A stretch of 64,000 bases of DNA from Haloarcula rara (GCF_029338235.1 NZ_CP119785.1:310001-374000), one strand, 5' to 3'; shown: positions 16,486 through 25,576, numbered from the stretch's first letter. Notes: a model not told the origin generated them from the letters alone. Numbers and translations are program-made.

Positions 16486-17902
16486 CTCTCCCCACACCGA
16501 TAGCTGCCCAGACGCTCGCGCTCGACCGACTCCGGCCCGTCGAGGTCCGTCCGTTCGGACAGATACCACAGCTGTACGTCCGTCATCTCGCTGTCGTGGG
16601 TCCGATTCCAGCGCGTACAGAGGTGTCTGGCCAGCGACTCGCGAAGTCGGGGCTCCACTCTCGCGTCGGCGAAGAACTTGCGCCATCGCTCGTTTCGGTG
16701 CATCGCGGCGACCTCCGTCGGCCGCGAGGCGTCGAACGGCTCACCGGTGATGGCGTTGACCCGCTCGCCCGATGTGAGGTTCGCCGGCGCGAGGGCCCAC
16801 CACGTCGCACGCGGCGGCGACGGTGCGAACATATCCCAGGAGCGCTCCGTGACCTGGTCCGGTGTCCCCGCCGGCGCCCCGACCGCGCTGAGGCCGACGG
16901 CGTTGACGACGACCAGCGCGGCGAGACAGAGCGCGGCGAGCGTTCGAGCGGCCGCGGTCAGGGCCGGGAGCCGTCTGGCGAGCGGGGTCCGGGGAGCCGC
17001 GGGAGCTGCCGGGGGACGGGCAGCCGCGCCTCGACGCGGTCCCAGACCCACCCCGGGAGCAGCGGAACCAGGCCGGCAAGCGACACCAGCGGGAAGACGC
17101 CAAGCTGCATGGTCACCAGCATTCCGGCGTGTATCGCGGCGAAGGCCCCCACGAGCGTCGCCCTTGCGCGGCCGGTCAGGACGACAAGCAGCGGCGAGCC
17201 GACGAGCAGGGCGAGCCAGACCCAGGCAGCGAGCTGTACTGCGGGCGTCCAGCCCGCGATGACGTCGCCCAGTAGCACGGTGAAGTGGTCGAGCTGGAAG
17301 GCGTACCTGACCGCGTCGCCCCGCAACCAGACGTCGGCTCGGAGCTTCACGACCGCGTTCGTCAGGTAGACGACGACCACCTGCGCGAGGAGCCCGGCTG
17401 TGGCGATACCGACGACGCGGTCGGTGGGACCGGGAGCCTCGCCGAGGTCAGCGCTGTCGACCGCCCACCGGCTCCCAAGCGGGAGGAACGCGCTCCAGAA
17501 CAGCAGGCGCCGCAAGAGTACGTCCCCGCTGTTGAGGACCAGTGGATTGCGCAGCTGGAGAGAGACGAGCAAGACGAGCGAGACGACGGTCGCCAGCCGC
17601 GTCCGATAGCCGACCAGCAGCGCCAGCGCGGCGACCGCGGCGAGAGCGAACAGGGCAAACTGGACGACCAGCCCACCGGAGAGAGCGTGCAGCGAGACGG
17701 CGCCGTAGCCGGGATACAGGGTCGAAAGCAGCGACCGGGGGAGGACGCCGGCGTCGGTGTAGAAGGCCCGTACGTCGGGGAGGCGCCGCGCGAGGTCGGC
17801 GAGCACGACGAGCGCCAGGGCGACGCGAAACGCCGCGAGCGCCCGGCGGTCGATTGCCAGTCGCCGGGTGATGGCCGCCCACACGGTGGCGCGTTCGGTC
17901 AC
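16482..17902 (-). pseudogene. HTTM-domain (vitamin K-dependent carboxylase-like) membrane protein, frameshifted
   Basis: The first part, from a GTG ending at 17902 to about 17000, encodes an HTTM-type multi-helix membrane protein (LAIDRRALAAFRVALALVVL, FYTDAGVLPRSLL, SLQLRNPLVLNSGD, GVWDRVEAR-like end). The remaining third (LCLAALVVVNAVGL, ERSWDMFAPSPPRA, WRKFFADARV) is in another frame that overlaps the first by about 94 bases. Haloarchaeal HTTM proteins usually contain both parts in one chain. Adding one base in the C-run around 16990-17020 joins them. Either the gene is broken, the data have an indel error, or two overlapping genes exist. HTTM proteins are membrane relatives of gamma-glutamyl carboxylase; activity is unproven. 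Confidence 0.7.
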
Positions 17903-17986
17903 GATATCGGAGCCACAGCGGTGGCGGACATAAATCTTCCACCGCGGACCGACAGCTTTCAAGCGGTACAGTCCTAACGCCCGGCA

Positions 17987-18262
17987 ATGACAGCGACCGA
18001 AGCGACGGCCGACGGCATCACGGCCCGGTATACCGAGACCGAGGCGGAGCGACTGCTCACCTTCGAGGGCGAGACGGGCACCGCCGCCATCGCCCAGAAC
18101 GTCGAGGGCTACGCGATGCTGAAGGTCCGGCCGACCGCCGACGGGGACGAGCTCGAACGCTACTACGGGTTCGACATGGCGCTTGACCACGTCGCCGAGT
18201 TGCTCGGAGTGGCTGCCCACGCGCTGCCGGTGCCCGAGGCCGCCGACGACATGGGGATGTAG
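17987..18262 (+). CDS. Small conserved-looking haloarchaeal protein, 91 aa
   Basis: The protein is acidic and predicted to be cytoplasmic, with an alternating strand pattern (LLTFEGETGTAAIAQNV, YAMLKVRPTADGDE) and a helix (FDMALDHVAELLGVAAHAL). I do not recognise a named fold; similar short proteins are annotated as DUFs in haloarchaea. It is divergent from the HTTM gene, with 84 bases between starts. The ATG at 17987 gives a natural acidic N-terminus. No catalytic motif is visible. Confidence 0.75.
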   Translation: MTATEATADGITARYTETEAERLLTFEGETGTAAIAQNVEGYAMLKVRPTADGDELERYYGFDMALDHVAELLGVAAHALPVPEAADDMGM

Positions 18263-18403
18263 TCGGCTGGCGAACTACCGCGTGCCAGTTCCGGTAATCG
18301 CTCTTTTCCTCGGGCAGCCACTGGTACGTATCCGGCGGCACCTCGGCTGTACCGGTTCTAAAGGCGTGACAACGGTATTCTATAGACTCGACCTTCTACC
18401 GGT

Positions 18404-19171
18404 ATGACTGGCCTGAACAGTCCTTCTGACCGGTGTGACCTGTCGAGTGACGAACTGTTTTCGGTCCTCGCACATCCTATCCGCCGAACAGTCCTGTTCC
18501 ACCTCCGTCAGCATCGGGCCGCGACGGTCGCCGAACTCGTCGAAGTCGCCGTCGAACTCGATGCGGCGGACGCCACAGCTCCCGGTCGGGTGCGGGGCTC
18601 GCTCCACCACGTCCACCTTCCCGTACTGACGGCGAGCGGACTCGTGACCTACGACACGGCGACGGGTGTCGTCGAATCGGTCGCTGTCCACGACGAGCTC
18701 GGCGAGTGGCTCGACCTCGCCGTCCGTCGGGAGATTCAGCTCGGCGACGGCGTGGCCGCGTCCGAATCGGCCGCCGACGGTGACGGTATTCGCGTCCTCC
18801 TGACCGACGACGAACCCGGTCTGCCGGAGACCATCGCGGGACACATCGAGCGCGACCACCCCGACATATCCGTCACGACTGCGGCGAGCGCTCTGGAGGC
18901 CGTCTCCGCCGTCAGAGAGGCTCCCTTCGATTGCATCGTGAGTGACTATCAGATGCCGGCGATAAGCGGCCTGGACTTCCTGACGGCCGTCCGCGAGGAG
19001 GACGCGACCATCCCGTTTATCGTGTTCACCGCGAAGGGGAGCGAAGAGATCGCGAGCAGGGCCATCGCGACCGGCGTCACCGATTACGTCCAGAAGACGT
19101 CAGCCACGGACCAGTACCGGACGCTGGTCGACCGGATTCGGCGTGCCGTCGACGCCAAGGGGGACGATTGA
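18404..19171 (+). CDS. HTH (DUF7344-like) protein fused to a receiver domain, 255 aa
   Basis: Residues 12-105 form a winged-helix-like domain (DELFSVLAHPIRRTVLFHLR) similar to the haloarchaeal DUF7344 type. Residues 128-250 are a canonical CheY-like receiver: acidic pair D135/D136 (LLTDDEPG), phospho-acceptor D181 (VSDYQMP), Thr in FTAKG, and Lys at 231 (YVQKTS). The order, DNA-binding domain first and receiver last, is the reverse of bacterial OmpR/NarL regulators. It lies 18 bases before a PAS histidine kinase gene on the same strand, which is the likely partner. The input signal and target genes are unknown. Confidence in the receiver is high, in the HTH moderate. Confidence 0.82.
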   Translation: MTGLNSPSDRCDLSSDELFSVLAHPIRRTVLFHLRQHRAATVAELVEVAVELDAADATAPGRVRGSLHHVHLPVLTASGLVTYDTATGVVESVAVHDELGEWLDLAVRREIQLGDGVAASESAADGDGIRVLLTDDEPGLPETIAGHIERDHPDISVTTAASALEAVSAVREAPFDCIVSDYQMPAISGLDFLTAVREEDATIPFIVFTAKGSEEIASRAIATGVTDYVQKTSATDQYRTLVDRIRRAVDAKGDD

Positions 19172-19189
19172 ACGGCCGGAGCACGGCCA

Positions 19190-21025
19190 ATGTCCGAGCG
19201 AGAACGGGCGACCGACGACACGACGACAGGAGCCAGTGCAGCCCCGATACGAGTCCTCTGTGTCGGCCCGGACGGAGAGCGTCTCGACCGAACCGCTGAC
19301 GGGCTTGTGAGGGGCGCCACTCGGTTGTCGACGAGCACGGCAACCGATTTCGAGGGTGTCTCTGAGGCGCTGGAGACCGGCCGCGTCGACTGTGTGGTCA
19401 GCGACCACAGGCGACCCGAGTTCGACGGCGTGGCGTTGCTGGAGCGGGTCCGGAGTATCGACGAGTCACTCCCTGTGGTGTTGTTTACAGCGCACGGGGA
19501 CGAGACCACCGCCAGTGCCGTAAACGCCGGGAACGTGAGCGGCTACGTCAGCGAAACGGGCGAATCTAGCCAGTACGCGGCCCTCTCGGACCGCATCGAG
19601 AACGTCGTCGACAAGCACCGCCGGGGGTTACGGCTGAGCGAGCGGAAATCGGGGTTCGAACTCGCCGAGACGCTATTCAACAACACGCAGGACGCGTTGT
19701 TCATCGTCGACGTGAGCGACGAACCGTTCCGGTTGGAGCGGGTCAACCCGACATACGAGTGCCTCTCCGGGCTCTCGAACGAGGAACTCCGTGGTCGCAC
19801 CCTGACCGACGCGGTCGGTGAGCAGGATGGCGGAGCGATTCTCGAACGCTACCACGCCTGTGTCGAGGCGCGCGAGCCGCTTGAATACGAGGAAGAAGTG
19901 TCGCTTCCGTCCTCCGGGCCCTACTGGGAGACACGAATCTCGCCAGTTATCGTGGACGACCGGGTCGAGAAACTCGTCGGGGCCACGCGAAACATCACCG
20001 AGCGCAAGCGAGAACAGCAAGAGCTGGAGCGCACCGGCGAGTTCCTCTCCCAGATTCAACGGGTCGCGGGCATCGGCGGGTGGGAACTGGACGAGCGGAC
20101 GGAGACGGTCCGGTGGACGGCGGAACTGCACAGGATTCACGGACTCCCACCGGAGTACGAACCGACAGTGGCGGAGGCTATCGACTTCTGCCACCCGGCG
20201 GACAGGGAGCGAGTCCAGACGGCCTACGAACGGTTGTCGAGCGAGGGCGACCCGTTCGACCTCGAACTCCGACTGAAAACCGATGACGGTGAACGCCGCT
20301 GGGTCCGCTCCCGTGGGGAGCCGTGGCACGACGGCGGCGACCGTGTCGGCGCTCGCGGGACAGTACAGGATATCACGGAGCGGAAAGAGCGCGAGGCGGC
20401 GCTCGAACGCACCAACGACAGGCTAGACGAGTTCGCCTCGGTCGTGAGCCACGACCTGCGGAACCCTCTCGTGGTCGCACAGGGGTCACTGTCCCTGTAT
20501 CACGAGAGCGGTGCGGAGGCGGACTTCGAGCGGGTCGTGGCGGCCCACGAACGTATCGAAGCGCTCATCAACGACCTGCTGTCACTCGCCCGCGAGGGGC
20601 AGCAGGTCACCGAGCGGACCACGGTCGCACTCGGGCAACAGGTGGCGTCTGCCTTCGGCCTCGTCCCCGGTGACGACGCGACACTGGATATCGCCGTCGG
20701 CGAGTACACGCTCCGGGCCGACAAAGCGCGCCTGGGCCAGATGCTCGATAACCTGCTCGGCAACGCCGTCAGACACGGGGGCGCGGACGTGACGGTTCGC
20801 GTCGGGCTGCTGGACGACGACGCCGGGTTCTACGTCGCCGACGACGGTCCGGGAATTCCGCCACCCTTGCGTGACCAGGTGTTCGAGCACGGCTACTCGA
20901 CCGGGACCGAGGGGACCGGTCTCGGCCTCGCCATCGTCAGGGGCATCGCGGCGGCACATGGGTGGCAGGTCGGGGTCACGGACAGCACCCTCGGCGGGGC
21001 CAGATTCGAAGTGCGTACTGAGTGA
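19190..21025 (+). CDS. PAS-domain sensor histidine kinase with degenerate receiver, 611 aa
   Basis: No transmembrane helix is visible, so it should act in the cytoplasm. Residues 20-135 are receiver-like: Asp72 (VVSDHRRP) is kept, but the N-terminal acidic pair is replaced (LCVGPDGE) and the Lys position is Glu122 (YVSETG). Two PAS domains follow at about 158-275 (ALFIVDV, ATRNITERKRE) and 285-400 (GTVQDITERKE). The HisKA box has the phospho-accepting His421 (VVSHDLRNPL). The ATPase domain has the N-box DNLLGNAVRHGG, DDGPGIP and GTGLGLAIVRG. It is probably the kinase for the HTH-receiver protein just upstream (18-base gap). The signal is unknown; PAS domains suggest redox, light or small-molecule sensing. 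Confidence 0.88.
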   Translation: MSERERATDDTTTGASAAPIRVLCVGPDGERLDRTADGLVRGATRLSTSTATDFEGVSEALETGRVDCVVSDHRRPEFDGVALLERVRSIDESLPVVLFTAHGDETTASAVNAGNVSGYVSETGESSQYAALSDRIENVVDKHRRGLRLSERKSGFELAETLFNNTQDALFIVDVSDEPFRLERVNPTYECLSGLSNEELRGRTLTDAVGEQDGGAILERYHACVEAREPLEYEEEVSLPSSGPYWETRISPVIVDDRVEKLVGATRNITERKREQQELERTGEFLSQIQRVAGIGGWELDERTETVRWTAELHRIHGLPPEYEPTVAEAIDFCHPADRERVQTAYERLSSEGDPFDLELRLKTDDGERRWVRSRGEPWHDGGDRVGARGTVQDITERKEREAALERTNDRLDEFASVVSHDLRNPLVVAQGSLSLYHESGAEADFERVVAAHERIEALINDLLSLAREGQQVTERTTVALGQQVASAFGLVPGDDATLDIAVGEYTLRADKARLGQMLDNLLGNAVRHGGADVTVRVGLLDDDAGFYVADDGPGIPPPLRDQVFEHGYSTGTEGTGLGLAIVRGIAAAHGWQVGVTDSTLGGARFEVRTE

Positions 21026-21076
21026 CGGCGCGGACTGGGGGCAAGAACCAAACCCGATGACGTGGTAGCTGTTGGC

Positions 21077-21496
21077 ATGAGCGTAGAGCAGCAGGACGAG
21101 CGGACAATCCGCTGTCTGGTCGCGAAAGTCGGTCTAGACGGCCACGACCGGGGGGCCCACGTCATCGCCCGCGCGCTGCGGGATGCGGGCTTTGAGGTCA
21201 TCTACTCCGGGCTCCACCGGTCGCCCGACGAGGTGGTACAGGCCGCCGTCCAGGAGGACGTCGACGTCGTCGGCATCTCCATCCTCTCGGGGGCCCACAA
21301 GACGCTGGTCCCCAGGATTCTCGACGGACTCCGGGAGTACGACGCCTTCGACGACCGACTGGTGCTCGTGGGCGGCATCGTCCCCGACGACGACCAGCCG
21401 GAGTTGCGCGACCTCGGCGTCGACGAGATTTTCGGGCCCGGCGCGTCGATGGAAGAGATGATACGGTACATCCGCGAGCAGGCTCCCGAGCGATGA
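21077..21496 (+). CDS. mcmA2: Methylmalonyl-CoA mutase B12-binding subunit, 139 aa
   Basis: A stand-alone cobalamin-binding domain. It holds the DxHxxG motif in VGLDGHDRGAHV, which supplies the lower-axial His, and the later SxL and GG motifs (GISILSGAH, VLVGGIVP). Archaeal methylmalonyl-CoA mutase is made of separate large catalytic and small B12-binding chains, isomerising (R)-methylmalonyl-CoA to succinyl-CoA. The ATG at 21077 gives MSVEQQDE; a start five residues earlier is possible. Its stop overlaps the ATG of the MeaB-type GTPase gene, so the two are coupled. The catalytic subunit gene is not in the window. Symbol follows common haloarchaeal usage and is tentative. Confidence 0.88.
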   Translation: MSVEQQDERTIRCLVAKVGLDGHDRGAHVIARALRDAGFEVIYSGLHRSPDEVVQAAVQEDVDVVGISILSGAHKTLVPRILDGLREYDAFDDRLVLVGGIVPDDDQPELRDLGVDEIFGPGASMEEMIRYIREQAPER

Positions 21497-22545
21497 GCGA
21501 CCTCGTCGACGACTTGCTCGCAGGCAAACACAGCGCGCTGGCACGGGTCATCACGAAGATAGAGAACCGCTCGCCAGGCTACCGCGAGGTCGTCTCCGCG
21601 CTGCACGAACACACCGGCCACGCCGAGGTCATCGGCGTCACCGGCAGCCCTGGGGCGGGGAAATCAACACTCGTGGACAAGGTGGCCGCCCGGCTCCGCG
21701 AGGACGGCGACACCGTCGGCGTCATCGCCATCGACCCCTCCTCGCCGTACTCGGGCGGCGCGGTACTCGGGGACCGCATCCGGATGGCCTCGAACGCCGG
21801 TGACATGGACGTCTTCTTCCGCTCGATGTCCGCGCGGGGCTCGCTGGGCGGGCTCTCGACCGCGACGACGGACGCCGTCACCGCGCTCGATGCCTTCGGG
21901 AAGGACTACGTCATCGTCGAGACCGTCGGCGCCGGCCAGAACGAGGTCGACATCGTCCGAACTGCGGATACTGTCGCCGTCCTCGTTCCGCCGGGCAGCG
22001 GCGACGACGTGCAGATGCTGAAAGCGGGTATCCTCGAAATCGGCGACGTCTTCGTCGTCAACAAGGCCGACCTGGACGGCGCCGACCGAACCGTCCAGCA
22101 ACTGCGCGAGATGCTACAGGGCCGCTCGACGGCGGGCCACCACGGCGCGTCCGGGGCCGAGATGGCCGAGGTCGCCGGGACCGCAGACGACGGCGGCGAC
22201 GCGGGCGAGGAGACCGACGCCTGGGAGCCACCCATTGTCGAGACGGTCGCAAACCGGGGCGAGGGGGTCGAGGACTTCCTCGCGGCACTCGACGACCACG
22301 GCGACTATCTGGACCGGACCGGCGGGCGCGAACAGCAGGCCCGGGACCGGTTCGCCGCCGAGATTCGGACGCTGCTGCGCGAGGATGCCAACAGCCTGCT
22401 GGCCGCCGAACTCGACCGACAGGGCGGTATCGAGTCTGCGGTCGACGACGTGCTGGCCCGCGAGACGGACCCCTACACCGTCGTCGACGAGGTGCTGGCG
22501 CCCCTCCGGGACAGTCTGGACGACCCGTCTGACCCGCGCGAGTGA
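21493..22545 (+). CDS. meaB: MeaB/ArgK-type G3E GTPase, mutase chaperone, 350 aa
   Basis: The P-loop GSPGAGKSTLVDK is at about residues 51-63, the magnesium/Walker B region includes VGVIAIDPSSPYSGGA and VIVETVGAGQNE, and the guanine-specificity motif is VVNKADLDGA. These mark MeaB, which gates cofactor loading and protects methylmalonyl-CoA mutase from inactivation. A glycine-, histidine- and acid-rich insertion at about 212-240 (RSTAGHHGASGAEM) separates two core elements; its length looks like a haloarchaeal feature. The gene overlaps the mutase B12 subunit by four bases, which is the usual functional pairing. Old annotations as arginine/ornithine transport ATPase (ArgK) should be disregarded. 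Confidence 0.92.
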   Translation: MSDLVDDLLAGKHSALARVITKIENRSPGYREVVSALHEHTGHAEVIGVTGSPGAGKSTLVDKVAARLREDGDTVGVIAIDPSSPYSGGAVLGDRIRMASNAGDMDVFFRSMSARGSLGGLSTATTDAVTALDAFGKDYVIVETVGAGQNEVDIVRTADTVAVLVPPGSGDDVQMLKAGILEIGDVFVVNKADLDGADRTVQQLREMLQGRSTAGHHGASGAEMAEVAGTADDGGDAGEETDAWEPPIVETVANRGEGVEDFLAALDDHGDYLDRTGGREQQARDRFAAEIRTLLREDANSLLAAELDRQGGIESAVDDVLARETDPYTVVDEVLAPLRDSLDDPSDPRE

Positions 22546-22562
22546 GCGTCGCTCGCCCCCAC

Positions 22563-22569
22563 GTATAAA
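22563..22569 (+). promoter_or_regulatory. TATA-like box for alpha/beta hydrolase gene
   Basis: GTATAAA lies 26-32 bases before the ATG at 22595, consistent with a leaderless archaeal transcript. It falls in the short gap after meaB, so the hydrolase gene likely has its own promoter. Confidence 0.55.
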
Positions 22570-22594
22570 CACGTTCCCGCTCCTACGGGTGTGT

Positions 22595-23536
22595 ATGAAA
22601 CTCCGCAACGCGCTCGGCGCCGCAGTCGGTGCGGTCGGCACGATGGCGATTGCAGACCGGGTCCTCCAGTCCCGGGCCGGCGAGTTCGAACCGTTCCTCG
22701 ACGGCGACCAGCGGACCTACCGCTGGCGGGGGTTCGACGTGGCCTACACCGAGGCCGGCGACCCGGACGACCCCGACCTCGTCCTGCTGCACGGCATCAA
22801 CGCCGCTGCCTCGAACCACGAGTTCCACGCCGTCTTCGACGCGCTGGCCGAGGACTACCACGTCCTCGCGCCGGACCTTCCCGGCTTCGGCCAGACCGAC
22901 CGGCCGCCGCTGCTGTACTCCGCATCGCTCATGACGACGTTCGTCCGTGACTTCCTCGCCGACGAGAGCGAGGACGCGACGGTCGTGGGCTCCTCGCTGA
23001 CGGGCGCCTACGCCGCGCTGGCCGCCCGCGAGGTGGCTATCTCCGAGCTGATTCTGATCTGTCCCACGGACACCTCGATGGGCGACCGGTCGGTCCCGCG
23101 ACGGTCCCTCGTCCGGGCCCCCGTCGTCGGGCAGGCCATCTACAACCTCGTCGGCTCGAAGGCCTCGATTCGCCACTTCCACGCCGACCACGGCTACTAC
23201 GACATGGACAAGCTCACCGACGCTGTCGTCGACTACGAGTGGACCAGCGCCCACCAGCCCGGGGCCCGGTTCGCGCCGGCCTCGTTCGTCTCGGGCTTTC
23301 TCGACCCCGAGAAAGACCTGGGCGACGTGCTCGACGGCCTCGACGTGCCGATAACCCTGGTCTGGGGCGAGGATGCCGACATCACGCCACTGGCCGACGG
23401 GCGCGTGCTCGCCGACCAGGCCGACGCGACGCTCGTCGTCTTCGGTGAGTCGCTGTTGCTCCCCCACGTCGAACACCCCGAGCAGTTCGTCGACGTGGTG
23501 CGGGGCGAGACGGCTACTGTCGACGTCACCGAGTAG
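22595..23536 (+). CDS. Alpha/beta hydrolase, 313 aa
   Basis: The fold is clear: oxyanion-hole motif LLHGINAAASN at about 71-81, nucleophile elbow VVGSSLTGAYAAL with Ser in G-S-S-L-T-G, and acid-region strand ITLVWGEDADI. The C-terminal catalytic His is in LLLPHVEHPEQF. A weak N-terminal hydrophobic helix (LGAAVGAVGTMAIAD) may tether it to the membrane. The closest architecture is the esterase/epoxide-hydrolase/haloperoxidase-like group, but cap residues do not identify a substrate. It converges with the DUF35 gene: stop codons TAG and TAG lie back to back at 23534-23539. Confidence 0.85.
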   Translation: MKLRNALGAAVGAVGTMAIADRVLQSRAGEFEPFLDGDQRTYRWRGFDVAYTEAGDPDDPDLVLLHGINAAASNHEFHAVFDALAEDYHVLAPDLPGFGQTDRPPLLYSASLMTTFVRDFLADESEDATVVGSSLTGAYAALAAREVAISELILICPTDTSMGDRSVPRRSLVRAPVVGQAIYNLVGSKASIRHFHADHGYYDMDKLTDAVVDYEWTSAHQPGARFAPASFVSGFLDPEKDLGDVLDGLDVPITLVWGEDADITPLADGRVLADQADATLVVFGESLLLPHVEHPEQFVDVVRGETATVDVTE

Positions 23537-23923
23537 CTACCGCGGTCGGAAGACGACGGCGCGCTCGCCGGTGGTCTCGCGCTCGCCGACCTCGATACCG
23601 ACCACGTCTTCCATCGAAACGTCTTCCGGGTCGACGCCCCGGACCAGCCCGGTAATCGAGACGGGGCCGAAGTCCGCGATAGCGGTGACGTAGGGCGCGT
23701 CGTCCTCGAACTGCGGCGTGGCGACGGTAATCGTGGTGTGCGTGACTATCTCGCCGCTGTCGGGCAGGGGCTCGTCGTGGAGCTCCCGGGAACCACAGTC
23801 CGGACAGACCCGCCGGGGCGGAAGCCAGCCGTGACCTTCGTCACACTCGACGTAGTACCCCTCGCCGTCTTCGATGCTGTCGAGCCACTCGTCGAACTCA
23901 CCGTTGAGCGGAGTTTCAGTCAT
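23537..23923 (-). CDS. Zn-ribbon plus OB-fold (DUF35) acyl-CoA-binding protein, 128 aa
   Basis: The N-terminal zinc ribbon has CDEGHGWLPP and VCPDCGSREL knuckles, and the rest forms an OB fold (GEIVTHTTITVATPQFED, YVTAIADFGPVSITG). In archaea such DUF35 proteins pair with thiolases and bridge them to HMG-CoA synthase, channelling acetoacetyl-CoA; that complex is established for a methanogen. The stop of the upstream thiolase gene overlaps this ATG (23920-23923), so they are coupled. HMG-CoA synthase is not in the window, so this may be a parallel acyl-CoA thiolase pair and not the mevalonate one. Confidence 0.87.
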   Translation of the reverse strand: MTETPLNGEFDEWLDSIEDGEGYYVECDEGHGWLPPRRVCPDCGSRELHDEPLPDSGEIVTHTTITVATPQFEDDAPYVTAIADFGPVSITGLVRGVDPEDVSMEDVVGIEVGERETTGERAVVFRPR

Positions 23924-25086
23924 TCTTGCACCTCCAGGACGTGGACGGTCGTGGACGCGACGGTCCCGCCGGCGTTGTGGGCGACGCCGACGGTGCCGTC
24001 CGGGACCGCATCGGCCCGCGGGTGGGTGCCATCGAGTACCCACGCGATGGTGGCCAGCTGGGCGACGCCGGTCGCACCGACGGGGTGGCCCTTGGCCTTC
24101 AGGCCGCCCGATAGGTTGACCGGCATCTCGCCGTGCCGGCTCGTGGTCCCCTCGGTCGCGGCGTGGATTCCCTCTCCGGGTTCGAACAGTCCCAGCGACT
24201 CGATGGCCAGCACTTCGGCGATGGTGAAACAGTCGTGGACCTCCGCGACGTCGACGTCGTCCGCGTCGATGCCGGCATCGGCGTAAGCCTCCTCGGCGGC
24301 CTTGTCCGCCGCGGGCGTCCGGGCGAGGTGCGGGCGGTCCTGCAGGGCGAGGTTGTCGCCGCCCTGGCCGGTGCCGCTGATAGCGACCGGCGCGTCGAGG
24401 CCGTGTTCCTCGGCGTACTCGTCGGTCGTCAGCACCGCCGCAGCGGCGCCGTCAGTGATGGGACAGGAGTCATACAGGCCAAGCGGCGCGGCGATTGTCG
24501 GTGCCTCCATGGCGTCCTCGACGGTGATCTCCTTCTGAATCTGGGCGTGCTCGTTGACCAGCGCGTGCTCGTGGTTCTTGACGGCGACGTGGGCGAGGTC
24601 CTCGTGGGAGCCGCCGTACGCCTCGAAGTAGGCCCGCGCCATCAGCGCGTAGGCGCCGGGGAAGGTCATCCCGGCGCGCACCTCGAAGAGGTCGTCGGCC
24701 GCGATGGCCAGGGCGTCCGTCGCCGCCGCGGTACCGATGTTGGTCATCCGCTCGGCGCCACCGACGACGACCACGTCAGCTTCACCGTTCCGCAGCGTCT
24801 TCACGGCCTCACGCACCGCGGCCCCCGCGGAGGCACAGGCGGCCTCCAGGCGCGTGGCGGGCGCGTCGACGCCGATGGCCTCTGCCATCAGCGGGCCCTG
24901 GTGGCCCTGGTGCTCGGCGAGTTCCCCCATGAAGTTCCCGTAGTACAGTGCGTCGACGTCGTCGGGGTCGACACCCGACTGGTCGAGCGCTTCGAGTCCG
25001 GCGTCGGCAAAGAGGTCGCGACCGGTGCGCTCGGGGTGCTTCCCGAACTGTGTGACACCGGCCCCCGCGATACGTGGGTCTGTCAT
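23920..25086 (-). CDS. Thiolase (acetyl-CoA C-acetyltransferase/SCP2-type), 388 aa
   Basis: Catalyses condensation or cleavage between acetyl-CoA and an acyl-CoA. The nucleophile Cys is near residue 84 in EAACASAGAA, the second site His in AEVHDCFTIAEVLA, and the third in GGLKAKGHPVGATG; the C-terminal end has NAGGTVASTTVHVLE, where the usual C-x-G Cys of classical thiolases is absent, as in SCP2-type archaeal enzymes. Length 388 is standard. It forms an operon with the DUF35 gene. A TTTAAG-type TATA box is well placed upstream. It may serve the mevalonate pathway or beta-oxidation; the sequence alone does not decide. Confidence 0.9.
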   Translation of the reverse strand: MTDPRIAGAGVTQFGKHPERTGRDLFADAGLEALDQSGVDPDDVDALYYGNFMGELAEHQGHQGPLMAEAIGVDAPATRLEAACASAGAAVREAVKTLRNGEADVVVVGGAERMTNIGTAAATDALAIAADDLFEVRAGMTFPGAYALMARAYFEAYGGSHEDLAHVAVKNHEHALVNEHAQIQKEITVEDAMEAPTIAAPLGLYDSCPITDGAAAAVLTTDEYAEEHGLDAPVAISGTGQGGDNLALQDRPHLARTPAADKAAEEAYADAGIDADDVDVAEVHDCFTIAEVLAIESLGLFEPGEGIHAATEGTTSRHGEMPVNLSGGLKAKGHPVGATGVAQLATIAWVLDGTHPRADAVPDGTVGVAHNAGGTVASTTVHVLEVQE

Positions 25087-25108
25087 TACATCGGGGTGCG
25101 TTCTGAGT

Positions 25109-25117
25109 ACTTAAATG
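25109..25117 (-). promoter_or_regulatory. TATA-like box for the thiolase operon
   Basis: Minus-strand CATTTAAGT lies 23-31 bases before the thiolase ATG, the normal haloarchaeal distance for a leaderless start. Confidence 0.6.
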
Positions 25118-25235
25118 CTTGCCGCCACTGTGAGTTTTTGCCACGATTACTCGACGGAAAAACCGCAATACAGCGGCGCATTAGTTTAGTATGTTATATT
25201 TTCCGTCGTGAGAACCGATACCTTCGTGGGATTTT

Positions 25236-25433
25236 TTAGTCCACTATCTCCGCGATGCGGCGCGGTTCGCCCGACAGCGACGGGTCGGGTTCGACGAGTT
25301 GGAGCACTTCGTGGTCGGTCACGTCGGGGTAGGACTTCTGGGTGGCGTCTTCGATGAGTGACTTCTCCAGTCTGAACTCCGTACCGTCGTAGACGACGTC
25401 GACTCCCTGGTCGTCGAACGAGAGAACAGTCAT
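25236..25433 (-). CDS. DUF5800-like small protein, 65 aa
   Basis: A short, acidic protein reading MTVLSFDDQGVDVVYDGTEF at its start, continuing with a helix (EKSLIEDATQKSYPDV) and THEVLQLVEPDPS. The pattern resembles the haloarchaeal DUF5800 family, as far as I can recall it. The ATG ending at 25433 is preferred over a longer frame, since residues upstream are basic and unlike the rest. A T-rich tract (ATTTTTTAG) lies right at its stop and could help termination. Function is unknown. Confidence 0.7.
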   Translation of the reverse strand: MTVLSFDDQGVDVVYDGTEFRLEKSLIEDATQKSYPDVTDHEVLQLVEPDPSLSGEPRRIAEIVD

Positions 25434-25576
25434 GCGCGAGCGTAGGCGATGTGCGGGTAAAAACGTACTCGCTTTCCGGGGACACCACCCGTTCGGACGT
25501 GAACGTCCCACGTTCGACACCGCTCCACAGACAGGCGTCAGACGCTCGTCAGACGCCCGTCGTGCACGCCCTCAGG

